NCBI GenBank assembly: GCA_964412375.1
Contig: CAYPOD010000003.1
Coordinates: forward strand, 62,001-126,000
Origin: CADEDV01 sp964412375
GTDB lineage: Bacteria; Bacteroidota; Bacteroidia; Chitinophagales; Chitinophagaceae
Reading direction: 5' to 3'
Length of the DNA stretch: 64,000 bases
The notes below the pieces were generated by a model. It was not told where the DNA came from. It made no database searches and saw only the letters and a program-made list of their open reading frames with translations. Every line of letters begins with the position of its first letter. Position 1 is the first letter of the stretch. Below are positions 34,430-41,936 of the stretch, piece by piece. The position numbers and the translations under genes are program-made.

Positions 34430-35173
34430 ATGTTCAGATTATTTTCGCGATCAAAAGCAACATCTTCGATTCCGGATTTTTCAGTGCTTAAAACCGATAT
34501 GCACTCCCATCTCATTCCCGGCATTGATGATGGATCGCCTGATTTAAAAACCTCTTTGCAGCTGATCAAAGGATTGGCAAACCTGGGTTATTCGAAATTG
34601 ATCACAACACCACATATAATGTGGGATATGTACCAGAACACCCGGCAAAATATACAGGAGGGGCTGGGAATTGTGCAACAAGCTGTGAAGGACGCAGGCC
34701 TTCAGGTAGAAATTGAAGCGGCAGCAGAGTATTTTTTGGATGATTATGTTGCCGCTATGGTAAAAAACAATGAACCACTTCTTACTTTCGACGGGAAAAA
34801 GGTATTGGTCGAATTCTCAATGGCCCATGCTTCAATGGGTCTAAAGGATATTTTATTTGACATGCAAATGCAGGGCTATCAACCCGTCATCGCTCACCCT
34901 GAGCGATATACTTACCTCACTTATTCAAAAGACCTCTACGACGATTTGAAAAATATCGGCTGTCTTTTCCAGCTCAACCTGCTTTCACTGACCACTTATT
35001 ACGGGAAATCCGTAAACGAACTGGCCCAGTACCTGATAAAAAAGGATTATTATGACCTGGTAGGTACCGACCTGCACAACTCCCGTCATCTTGAAACACT
35101 TCACACCCCTGCCTTACACGCATCCATCCAAAAACTGCTGGACTCCGGCAGAATCCTGAACCCCCAGCTTTGA
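34430..35173 (+). CDS. CpsB/CapC-type tyrosine-protein phosphatase (PHP family)
   Basis: A 247-residue PHP-fold protein with metal ligands visible as His25 and His27 (DMHSHLIPGIDDGS), His62 (TTPHIM), Glu100 (AEYF), His156 (AHPERY) and Asp214/His216 (GTDLHN). CpsB/YwqE-type enzymes remove phosphate from tyrosines of BY-kinases. The Wzc-like kinase at 6100 has an 11-Tyr tail, so the two probably form the switch for chain length and export. It is the last gene of the locus. A T-rich stretch follows but no clear terminator. Confidence 0.9.
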   Translation: MFRLFSRSKATSSIPDFSVLKTDMHSHLIPGIDDGSPDLKTSLQLIKGLANLGYSKLITTPHIMWDMYQNTRQNIQEGLGIVQQAVKDAGLQVEIEAAAEYFLDDYVAAMVKNNEPLLTFDGKKVLVEFSMAHASMGLKDILFDMQMQGYQPVIAHPERYTYLTYSKDLYDDLKNIGCLFQLNLLSLTTYYGKSVNELAQYLIKKDYYDLVGTDLHNSRHLETLHTPALHASIQKLLDSGRILNPQL

Positions 35174-35232
35174 TCACAGCCTGTTTTTGACCTTTTTCAA
35201 CTTTTTTTAAGGTGGATTGTAATTAGGTTATT

Positions 35233-36114
35233 ATGAATGCTTTTACCATAAAGGACCTTGAAAATCTTTCAGGTATTAAAGCCCATACTATCCGTATTTG
35301 GGAGCAGCGTTACAACTTTCTAAAACCGCAAAGGACGGCCACGAACATTCGCTATTACAGTAATGAAGAGTTAAAAACCATTCTCAATGTTGCTTTGCTC
35401 AACAAGTATGGTTACAAAATTTCTCATATAAGCCGGATGCAGGCCCACGAAATCATCCAAAGGATATTGTCTTTGGATGATGCTGCAGCTGTAAAGGAAA
35501 GGATTATCAATGATCTTGTTAAGGATATGGTTGACCTTGACATGGAAAAGTTTGAACAAACCCTTGCTTCCTATATTTCATCCAAGGGAATAGAAAGAAC
35601 GGTGCTTCAGATTATTTTTCCTTTTCTGGAAAAAATCGGCATTCTTTGGCAAACCGGGCATATCAATCCCGCCCAGGAACACCTGGTCACCAATATTATC
35701 CGGCAAAAACTGATTGTTGCTATCGAAGCAGCATCGCCTGTTACCCAGTCAGAAAAAACAATTTTATTATTCTTGCCTGAGGGAGAGTATCATGAGTTAG
35801 GACTACTTTTCGTTTATTATATTCTGAAAAACCGTGGTTTCCAAACCATTTATCTTGGTGCAAATGTCCCGTTCAAAGATGTGGAGTTTGTCGTGAATCT
35901 GAAAAAGCCTGACCTTATATATATTCACCTCACAATCGGGGCAACTAATTTCAACTTCGAAAAATTTATCAATAATCTCTCCTCCAAATTCAGCATTACT
36001 CCCGTTATAATCTCGGGGCAGCTTACGCAACATTATAAAAGGATCCCACCACCAACCATCCGCTTTGCCAGGTCACTCACTGATATAACTAATTATCTTA
36101 CCGAGATAATTTAA
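35233..36114 (+). CDS. carH: MerR-family regulator with B12-binding domain, CarH-like photoreceptor
   Basis: A 293-residue protein. The MerR winged helix covers about residues 3-70 (TIKDLENLSGIKAHTIRIWEQRY). A helical B12-cap region follows, with Trp139 and Glu149-His150 (LWQTGHINPAQEH) in the same W-x9-EH spacing known from CarH. The B12-binding Rossmann part has 'EGEYHELG' (185-190), matching DxHxxG with Asp changed to Glu, and His187 as the expected lower cobalt ligand, then 'YLGANVPF'. CarH holds adenosylcobalamin, represses carotenoid genes in the dark and lets go in the light. The next genes are an ECF sigma and crtI-crtB, which fits. Light control is inference. Confidence 0.82.
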   Translation: MNAFTIKDLENLSGIKAHTIRIWEQRYNFLKPQRTATNIRYYSNEELKTILNVALLNKYGYKISHISRMQAHEIIQRILSLDDAAAVKERIINDLVKDMVDLDMEKFEQTLASYISSKGIERTVLQIIFPFLEKIGILWQTGHINPAQEHLVTNIIRQKLIVAIEAASPVTQSEKTILLFLPEGEYHELGLLFVYYILKNRGFQTIYLGANVPFKDVEFVVNLKKPDLIYIHLTIGATNFNFEKFINNLSSKFSITPVIISGQLTQHYKRIPPPTIRFARSLTDITNYLTEII

Positions 36115-36210
36115 AGGCAGCAATTCTTCAATAATTCGGTTTACAGGACTTTAGGTCTTTTCCATTGCGCTAGTCGTTAATTGGTTAATACATAATTCAT
36201 TGAAAATCTA

Positions 36211-36300
36211 TTGTTTAATATTTTAACGAAAAAATTAAACAAAATTGACCGTTTTCTCGTTTAGTGTGTTTAACTTAGAGCCGTAAATAATTAAACACAC
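36211..36300. promoter_or_regulatory. Two inverted repeats before the ECF sigma gene; candidate CarH-type operator
   Basis: TTGTTTAAT (36211-36219) with ATTAAACAA (36234-36242), and GTGTGTTTAA (36264-36273) with TTAAACACAC (36291-36300), are both perfect. All four arms carry GTTTAA or TTAAAC, whose first bases lie at 36213, 36235, 36268 and 36291, that is 22, 33 and 23 bp apart, near whole turns of DNA. The second repeat ends 4 bp before the sigma factor ATG. Together they fill most of the 190-bp gap after carH. A regulatory role is inference. Confidence 0.55.
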
Positions 36301-36304
36301 ATCT

Positions 36305-36808
36305 ATGTCTACGCAAGATTTCACAGCTATGTTGTTAAACAATGCCAATTTCCTGAAGCCTTTTGCAGTAAACCTGACCCGCGATGCAGACACAGCAAAT
36401 GACCTATACCAGGAAACCTTGTACAAAGCATTAGCCAACCAGGATAAGTATAACGCAGGCACTAATATCAGGGCCTGGTTGTTCACCATTATGCGTAACA
36501 TTTTTATTAATAACTATCGCAGGAAATCAAAGCAAAAAACCATTTTTGACAACACGCCGAATGATTACCTGATTGACAGCAAGCAGGGTAATATGGTGGC
36601 AAATGGTGCTGAGAGCAGCATGCGTATCAAAGAGATCTATGCGGCCATACAACAGCTACCCGAAATATTCAAAACTCCTTTTTTATTGTACTTTGATGGG
36701 TATAAATACAATGAGATTGCCGATGTGTTGCAAGAACCCCTGGGGACCATCAAGAGTCGTATACATTTTGCCAGGAAATTATTGAAAGAGCAACTCAGCA
36801 GGTATTGA
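36305..36808 (+). CDS. ECF-type RNA polymerase sigma factor
   Basis: A 167-residue sigma-70 family protein. Region 2 spans about residues 10-75 ('RDADTANDLYQETLYKAL', 'NIRAWLFTIMRNIFINNYRR'), and region 4 about 105-160 ('AAIQQLPEIFKTPFLLYFDGYKYNEIADVL', then 'GTIKSRIHFARKLLKEQL'). No anti-sigma gene is adjacent. It is followed after 4 bp by crtI, so it is probably the first gene of the carotenoid operon, and it may turn on that operon or others in response to light through the regulator encoded upstream. In Myxococcus, CarQ plays a comparable role; the similarity of logic here is inference. Confidence 0.88.
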   Translation: MSTQDFTAMLLNNANFLKPFAVNLTRDADTANDLYQETLYKALANQDKYNAGTNIRAWLFTIMRNIFINNYRRKSKQKTIFDNTPNDYLIDSKQGNMVANGAESSMRIKEIYAAIQQLPEIFKTPFLLYFDGYKYNEIADVLQEPLGTIKSRIHFARKLLKEQLSRY

Positions 36809-36812
36809 TCAG

Positions 36813-38291
36813 ATGACATCCAAAAAATCAGCAATTGTAATCGGCAGCGGTTTTGCCGGGCTGTCAGCAGCTACATTCATGGCAAATGAAGGCTGGGATG
36901 TTATTGTTTTGGAAAAGCTCAGTACACCTGGCGGAAGAGCCCGTCAATGGAAAGAAGACGGTTTCACCTTTGATATGGGGCCCAGTTTTTACTGGATGCC
37001 TGATGTGTTTGAAAGGTATTTTGCCCAGTTTGGTAAGAAAACATCGGATTATTATCAACTGCAACGTCTCGACCCTTCTTACCGTATCTTCTGGACAGAT
37101 GGTTATACTGACCTGCCTGCAGACTACAATGCATTACAACAGGTTTTTGAATCCCTTGAACCGGGAAGCAGCCGGCAATTGGATAGATTTCTGCGTGGAG
37201 CAGCTTACAAATATGACACCGGCATCCATAATCTGGTATTTAAACCCGGGCAATCGCTGACAGAGTTTATGGACTGGCAAACCATAAGCGGAGTATTTAA
37301 GCTCGATGTATTTTCATCTATAAAAAAGCATATTGCTAAATATTTCAGGAACCCCAAACTGAGACAAATGATGGAGTTCCCGGTATTGTTTCTGGGTGCA
37401 TTACCTGAGGACACACCGGCTTTATACAGCCTCATGAACTATGCTGACATCAAAGGAGGAACCTGGTATCCGGAAGGAGGTATGTATGCTGTAGTGGATG
37501 CCATGTACAGGCTGGCACTTGAAAAAGGTGTGCAGTTCCGTTTCAATGAAGAGGTACAAGAGATTGTTATTGAAAATTCCAGTGTAAAAAAAGTTGTTAC
37601 AGCCAGTGGTTTTTACGAGGCAAATGTTGTTATAAGCGGAGCTGATTATAATTTTACAGAGTCAAAATTGCTGGCTCCTGCATACAGAACTTATTCGGAG
37701 AAATATTGGAGTAAAAGAACAATGGCGCCTTCATGTTTAATGTATTATGTAGGGTTGAATAAAAAACTTAAACATCCGGTCCATCACATGTTGTTCTTTG
37801 ACGTTTCGTTTGATCTTCACGGAAAAGAAATTTACAAAACACCTGGTTGGCCTTCTGAACCTTTGTTTTATGTAAGTGTTTCTTCTGTTACGGACCAGTC
37901 AGTCGCCCCTGAAGGAAACGAAAATATTGTTTTTTTAATCCCTGTAGCATCAGGATTGACAGGCGACACAGCAGAACTTAGGGAAAAATATTTTCAGCAA
38001 ATTGTCCGTCGGATGGAGAAGCAGCTTGGCGAACCAATATTGGAACATGTGGTATTTAAGAAAACATATTCAGTCAGTGATTTTGCAGGAGACTACAACT
38101 CTTTCAAAGGAAATGCCTATGGTTTGGCAAATACGCTTCGGCAGACAGCAATATTTCGTCCATCCTGCCGGAGCAGAAAAGTGAAGAACTTATTTTTTAC
38201 AGGGCAATTGACTGTGCCGGGGCCGGGGGTGCCTCCTTCGTTGATAAGTGGTGAGGTGGTGGCTAAACAAGTTATCGGGTCATTCAGATAA
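36813..38291 (+). CDS. crtI: Phytoene desaturase
   Basis: A 492-residue FAD enzyme. The dinucleotide motif 'VIGSGFAGLSAATFMANEGWDVIVLEK' lies at residues 9-35 (GSGFAG at 11-16), then 'GGRARQWKEDGFTFDMGPSFYWMP'. The C-terminal motif 'LFFTGQLTVPGPGVPPSLISG' is a carotene desaturase hallmark. It would convert phytoene to lycopene by four desaturations. It starts 4 bp after the sigma factor stop and is followed after 18 bp by crtB. The length is as expected for bacterial CrtI. Confidence 0.95.
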   Translation: MTSKKSAIVIGSGFAGLSAATFMANEGWDVIVLEKLSTPGGRARQWKEDGFTFDMGPSFYWMPDVFERYFAQFGKKTSDYYQLQRLDPSYRIFWTDGYTDLPADYNALQQVFESLEPGSSRQLDRFLRGAAYKYDTGIHNLVFKPGQSLTEFMDWQTISGVFKLDVFSSIKKHIAKYFRNPKLRQMMEFPVLFLGALPEDTPALYSLMNYADIKGGTWYPEGGMYAVVDAMYRLALEKGVQFRFNEEVQEIVIENSSVKKVVTASGFYEANVVISGADYNFTESKLLAPAYRTYSEKYWSKRTMAPSCLMYYVGLNKKLKHPVHHMLFFDVSFDLHGKEIYKTPGWPSEPLFYVSVSSVTDQSVAPEGNENIVFLIPVASGLTGDTAELREKYFQQIVRRMEKQLGEPILEHVVFKKTYSVSDFAGDYNSFKGNAYGLANTLRQTAIFRPSCRSRKVKNLFFTGQLTVPGPGVPPSLISGEVVAKQVIGSFR

Positions 38292-38309
38292 ATACATATT
38301 TTACAGAAT

Positions 38310-39146
38310 ATGGTTCAGCTATTTCATACATCCAGCGAAAAGTGCAGCCGGTTGGTGACCGAACAATACAGCACTTCTTTCTCTTCGGCTATCCGGCTAT
38401 TACATAAGGATCTTCGCCAGCCTGTATTCAATATTTATGGATTTGTTCGTTTTGCTGACGAGATTGTTGACACTTTTCATGACTTTGACAAGGAAACCTT
38501 GCTGGCACAATTCAAAAAGGAAACATATGATGCTATCGAAAGAGGCATTAGCCTCAATCCGATCCTGAACAGTTTTCAGCAAACCGTGAATGCATACAAT
38601 ATTGACCATACATTGATTGATGCTTTTTTCAGCAGTATGGAAATGGATCTTACCAAAACACAATATGACTGCCAGGACTATAAAGAATACATCTATGGCT
38701 CGGCAGAAGTGGTAGGTTTGATGTGTCTGTATGTTTTTTGTGAAGGCAAAAAAGAGCTTTACGAGAATCTCAAGCAACCAGCAAGAGCACTTGGAGCAGC
38801 TTTTCAAAAGGTGAATTTTCTGCGGGATATAAAAGCAGATTACACTGGCTTGTCAAGAATTTATTTTCCCGGGTGCGATTTTGATAATTTTTCAGCGGCG
38901 GATAAACAGCGAATAGAAAATGATATACATAATGATTTTCGGGAAGCTTTTCAGGGCATTGTTCGTCTTCCGCTAAAAGCAAGATTTGGTGTGTATGTGG
39001 CTTACAAATATTATCTTTCACTATTCCGGAAAATAAAGCGACTGGAACCCGCATTGGTAAAAGAGAAACGGGTGCGTATTCCTAATTATTACAAAGCGAT
39101 GATCATTCTCAGAGCAGGGGTTAAAAATCAATTACGGCTTATTTAG
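38310..39146 (+). CDS. crtB: Phytoene synthase
   Basis: A 278-residue all-helical prenyl synthase of the squalene/phytoene synthase family. The first aspartate-rich motif is 'FADEIVDTFHDFD' and the second 'NFLRDIKADYTGLSRIYFP'; the start has 'YSTSFSSAIRLL', also typical. It joins two geranylgeranyl diphosphates to phytoene. It lies between crtI and idi with short gaps. No crtE (GGPP synthase) is in the window, so GGPP must come from elsewhere in the genome. Confidence 0.94.
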   Translation: MVQLFHTSSEKCSRLVTEQYSTSFSSAIRLLHKDLRQPVFNIYGFVRFADEIVDTFHDFDKETLLAQFKKETYDAIERGISLNPILNSFQQTVNAYNIDHTLIDAFFSSMEMDLTKTQYDCQDYKEYIYGSAEVVGLMCLYVFCEGKKELYENLKQPARALGAAFQKVNFLRDIKADYTGLSRIYFPGCDFDNFSAADKQRIENDIHNDFREAFQGIVRLPLKARFGVYVAYKYYLSLFRKIKRLEPALVKEKRVRIPNYYKAMIILRAGVKNQLRLI

Positions 39147-39150
39147 CATT

Positions 39151-39678
39151 ATGCAGCAGGTTATACTGGTTAACGAAAAAGATGTGCAAACGGGAGTGAT
39201 GGAGAAAATGGAAGCACACCGGAAGGGCTTGCTCCACCGGGCTTTCAGTGTGTTTATATTTAACAGCAAAGGCGAAATGCTGCTGCAGCAACGGGCTGCC
39301 GGTAAATACCACAGTGCTGGTCTTTGGACAAATGCCTGTTGCAGCCATCCCCGGCCGGGTGAAGATACCTGCCAGGCTGCTGCAAGGCGACTGATGGAAG
39401 AAATGGGTTTTACTACCCCTGTTGAAAAAGTATTTGACTTTGTGTATAAAGCCGATTTTGATAATGGTTTGACAGAGTATGAATTTGATCATGTCTTTGC
39501 CGGAGAATATGAAGGACATGTATTTCCAAACAAAGAAGAAGTTGGTGATTACTGTTTTAAATCTATGGAGGAAATCGCATCCTCGCTGGAGTATTATCCG
39601 CAAAAATATACGCCATGGTTCCGGATCGCTTTTCCAAAGGTTCTGCAGTGGCGGAAAGAACAATTATTAAAAGTGTAG
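39151..39678 (+). CDS. idi: Isopentenyl-diphosphate delta-isomerase, type I
   Basis: A 175-residue Nudix-fold enzyme. The active-site Cys lies in 'NACCSHPRPGE', the metal and catalytic glutamates in 'RRLMEEMGF' and 'EYEFDHVFAGEY', and Trp in the C-terminal 'YTPWFRIAF'. It interconverts IPP and DMAPP, raising precursor supply for carotenoids. It begins 4 bp after crtB. The crtZ gene follows after 26 bp; a longer crtZ frame that would overlap idi by 64 bp is not likely to be used. Confidence 0.94.
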   Translation: MQQVILVNEKDVQTGVMEKMEAHRKGLLHRAFSVFIFNSKGEMLLQQRAAGKYHSAGLWTNACCSHPRPGEDTCQAAARRLMEEMGFTTPVEKVFDFVYKADFDNGLTEYEFDHVFAGEYEGHVFPNKEEVGDYCFKSMEEIASSLEYYPQKYTPWFRIAFPKVLQWRKEQLLKV

Positions 39679-39704
39679 AACAAGAAAAAAATTATTTTTG
39701 CTCT

Positions 39705-40214
39705 ATGGATATTGTAAGGTACATACTGGTTGTTGCAGGCACTTTTATCATGATGGAGGCAGTTACCTGGGCAACTCATAAATATGTGATGCATGGCTTC
39801 CTGTGGTACCTTCACCGTGATCACCACCAGGTTGAACCCGGTTTTTTTGAAAAGAATGATTTATTCTTTGTCATTTTTGCTGTACCCAGCATGTTGCTGA
39901 TTTATTTTGGCACGTTTGATAATACCTGGTGGATGCAAGCTCTCGGGTTTGGTATCATGGCTTATGGCTTTGCTTATTTTATAGTGCATGATGTCATCAT
40001 TCATCAGCGGTTTAAGTGGTTCACCCGAAGCAACAGCACCTATATCAGGGCCATTCGCTGGGCACACAAGATGCATCATAAACACCTGGAAAGACACGAG
40101 GGTGAAAGTTTCGGTATGTTGTATGTTGCAAAAAAGTACTGGGACAAGATTCGCCGCGACAAAAAACTGATGGCAGGCAACCGCAAAGTGGAATATGCAC
40201 CGGAGCCGGAATAA
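39705..40214 (+). CDS. crtZ: Beta-carotene hydroxylase
   Basis: A 169-residue membrane di-iron hydroxylase from ATG 39705 (MDIVRYILVVAGTFIMMEAVTW). Histidine clusters typical of this family are present: 'HKYVMHGFLWYLHRDHH', 'HDVIIHQRF' and 'RAIRWAHKMHHKHL'. About four hydrophobic segments. It would add hydroxyl groups at C3 and C3' of beta-carotene to give zeaxanthin. The start was chosen because the upstream 30 codons overlap idi and carry no family similarity. Confidence 0.92.
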   Translation: MDIVRYILVVAGTFIMMEAVTWATHKYVMHGFLWYLHRDHHQVEPGFFEKNDLFFVIFAVPSMLLIYFGTFDNTWWMQALGFGIMAYGFAYFIVHDVIIHQRFKWFTRSNSTYIRAIRWAHKMHHKHLERHEGESFGMLYVAKKYWDKIRRDKKLMAGNRKVEYAPEPE

Positions 40215-40255
40215 TTCAGTCCTGCTCTTTATCTTTAGTCATATAATAATTTTCG

Positions 40256-41410
40256 CTGCTTAAATCATCTTCATATGATTATATCATCATTGGCGCCGGC
40301 TGTGCCGGGCTGAGCCTGTTGATGCGTATGCTTCGCAGTGAGCAATTCAGCCAGAAAAAAATATTGTTGCTTGACAAGGAACATAAAATAAAGAATGACA
40401 GAACATGGTGTTATTGGGAAAAGGATGCAGGTTTTTTTGAGGATATAGTGTTCAAAAAGTGGGACACGGTTTCTTTTTTCAGTTCTGACTATTCAGCTGA
40501 CATGCAGATCGCCCCCTACACCTATAAAATGATCAGGGGTGTTGATTTCTATAACTACTGTTTTGCTGAAATTGAAAAGCACCCCAACGTAGAGGTGGCC
40601 TATGGCAATGTGCAGGGATGGGATTACGAACGGGAATCTATTATCCTGAAATTTGAAGACCAGGAAACCCGGTTATATGATAACGGAACCTTTGTATTCA
40701 GCTCCTTATATAAGCCGGAATCGGCTAAGCCTAAAACCATACGGTTGTTGCAGCATTTCAAGGGATGGATGATTGAAACAAGCGATCCGGTTTTTGAACC
40801 TGGTCGTGCTGTGATGATGGATTTCAGGGTTCACCAGGACCACGGAACCACTTTTGCCTATGTACTCCCGTTTAGTGAAAGGGAGGCTTTGGTTGAATAC
40901 ACCCTTTTCACCAGGCAAACACTTAAGCCAGAGCAATATGATGAAGAATTAAAGGAATATATATTGTCATTTATCGGCGTTGGCTCCTATACCGTGAAAG
41001 AAGAAGAGTTCGGAATTATTCCGATGACAAATGAGAAACTTTCATTTAACGGGCCGGATGCATGGCAGATTGGAACAGCCGGCGGGCAAACAAAATCATC
41101 CAGCGGCTACACTTTTCAGTTCATTCAGAAACAATCTGAACTTATCGTAAAATATTTACTTGAAAATAAACCTCTGCATACACTGCCATCGACACCGGGC
41201 CGCTTCAGGTTTTACGATAATACGCTGCTGCATATATTATACTTTGACAAATACCCCGGCCACAGGATATTTTCACAGCTGTTTCAGAAGAACAAACCAC
41301 AACAAGTGTTGAAATTTTTGGATAATGAAACTTCTTTGCGGGAAGAAATAAAAATTATTTCTTCCCTGCCTACCTGGCCTTTTTTGAAGGCTGCAATAAA
41401 ACAAATCTGA
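40256..41410 (+). CDS. crtY: Lycopene cyclase, with no standard start codon visible
   Basis: A CrtY-type flavoprotein. 'YDYIIIGAGCAGLSLL' (dinucleotide motif), 'NDRTWCYW', 'AVMMDFRV', 'AYVLPFSEREALVEYTLF' and 'GTAGGQTKSSSGYTF' identify it. It would close both ends of lycopene to give beta-carotene. The frame is open from 40250, after a TAA at 40247-40249, but it has no ATG, GTG or TTG before TTG 40319, which lies inside the protein after the GAGCAG motif. I set the start at CTG 40256 only as a placeholder. An ATG at 40275 is in another frame and hits a stop after 12 codons, so a one-base indel is an alternative. Its end is 3 bp from a convergent gene. Confidence 0.85.
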   Translation: MLKSSSYDYIIIGAGCAGLSLLMRMLRSEQFSQKKILLLDKEHKIKNDRTWCYWEKDAGFFEDIVFKKWDTVSFFSSDYSADMQIAPYTYKMIRGVDFYNYCFAEIEKHPNVEVAYGNVQGWDYERESIILKFEDQETRLYDNGTFVFSSLYKPESAKPKTIRLLQHFKGWMIETSDPVFEPGRAVMMDFRVHQDHGTTFAYVLPFSEREALVEYTLFTRQTLKPEQYDEELKEYILSFIGVGSYTVKEEEFGIIPMTNEKLSFNGPDAWQIGTAGGQTKSSSGYTFQFIQKQSELIVKYLLENKPLHTLPSTPGRFRFYDNTLLHILYFDKYPGHRIFSQLFQKNKPQQVLKFLDNETSLREEIKIISSLPTWPFLKAAIKQI

Positions 41411-41413
41411 AGA

Positions 41414-41854
41414 TCAGCTGTCCGGGTCCATCTGCATAAACTCCCTCTTAACAGCTTTGAGCATACTGAACAGTTGGGCTATCTGTATCAATAGCAGCAC
41501 GACAAGGGCCAGCAGCACATACCAGGGAAGTGTGATCCTTTGAACACCTGTCAACTGCTGAAACCTTTCAAGATGCCAGCCGGCCAGCGCTGCCCCGAAA
41601 GCTATTCCAACGAGCATGAATGAAAGCAGCGAATAAACCACTTTCAGGAACATGACTCGCATAGTTGAATAGCCGATTTTGAAATTCTCCAAAATGGCGG
41701 CTGGAATGATCAGTACCAGGGCTATCCAACTCCAATTATTGCTGAACCAACTATCACTTAAGAACAGGTTGAGCAAAAGTATCAGCACAATGGAAAGTAG
41801 TCCCCAGGGAAAAAGGAGGAAGGTTGAGGGTTTTTGTGGTGTGTAAAGAGGCAT
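41414..41854 (-). CDS. Small multi-pass membrane protein of unknown function
   Basis: A 146-residue protein with about four hydrophobic segments (near residues 13-33, 42-57, 67-92 and 108-130) and a charged C-terminus (MLKAVKREFMQMDPDS). I do not recognise the family. It lies downstream of the histidine kinase gene on the same strand with an 82-bp gap, so it may be co-transcribed with the two-component genes. It ends 3 bp from the convergent crtY stop. Confidence 0.65.
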   Translation of the reverse strand: MPLYTPQKPSTFLLFPWGLLSIVLILLLNLFLSDSWFSNNWSWIALVLIIPAAILENFKIGYSTMRVMFLKVVYSLLSFMLVGIAFGAALAGWHLERFQQLTGVQRITLPWYVLLALVVLLLIQIAQLFSMLKAVKREFMQMDPDS

Positions 41855-41936
41855 AATTGGTGATTTTGAATAGCAGGAAGATAAATAATATTTCCATATG
41901 ATGAAAAACCCGCATTATCGCAGTCGGCAGGGCTGG

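Noticed and set aside
39615..39704. Longer crtZ start overlapping idi
   Set aside because: The extra 30 residues have no family similarity and are encoded within idi in another frame; ATG 39705 begins directly at the first membrane helix.
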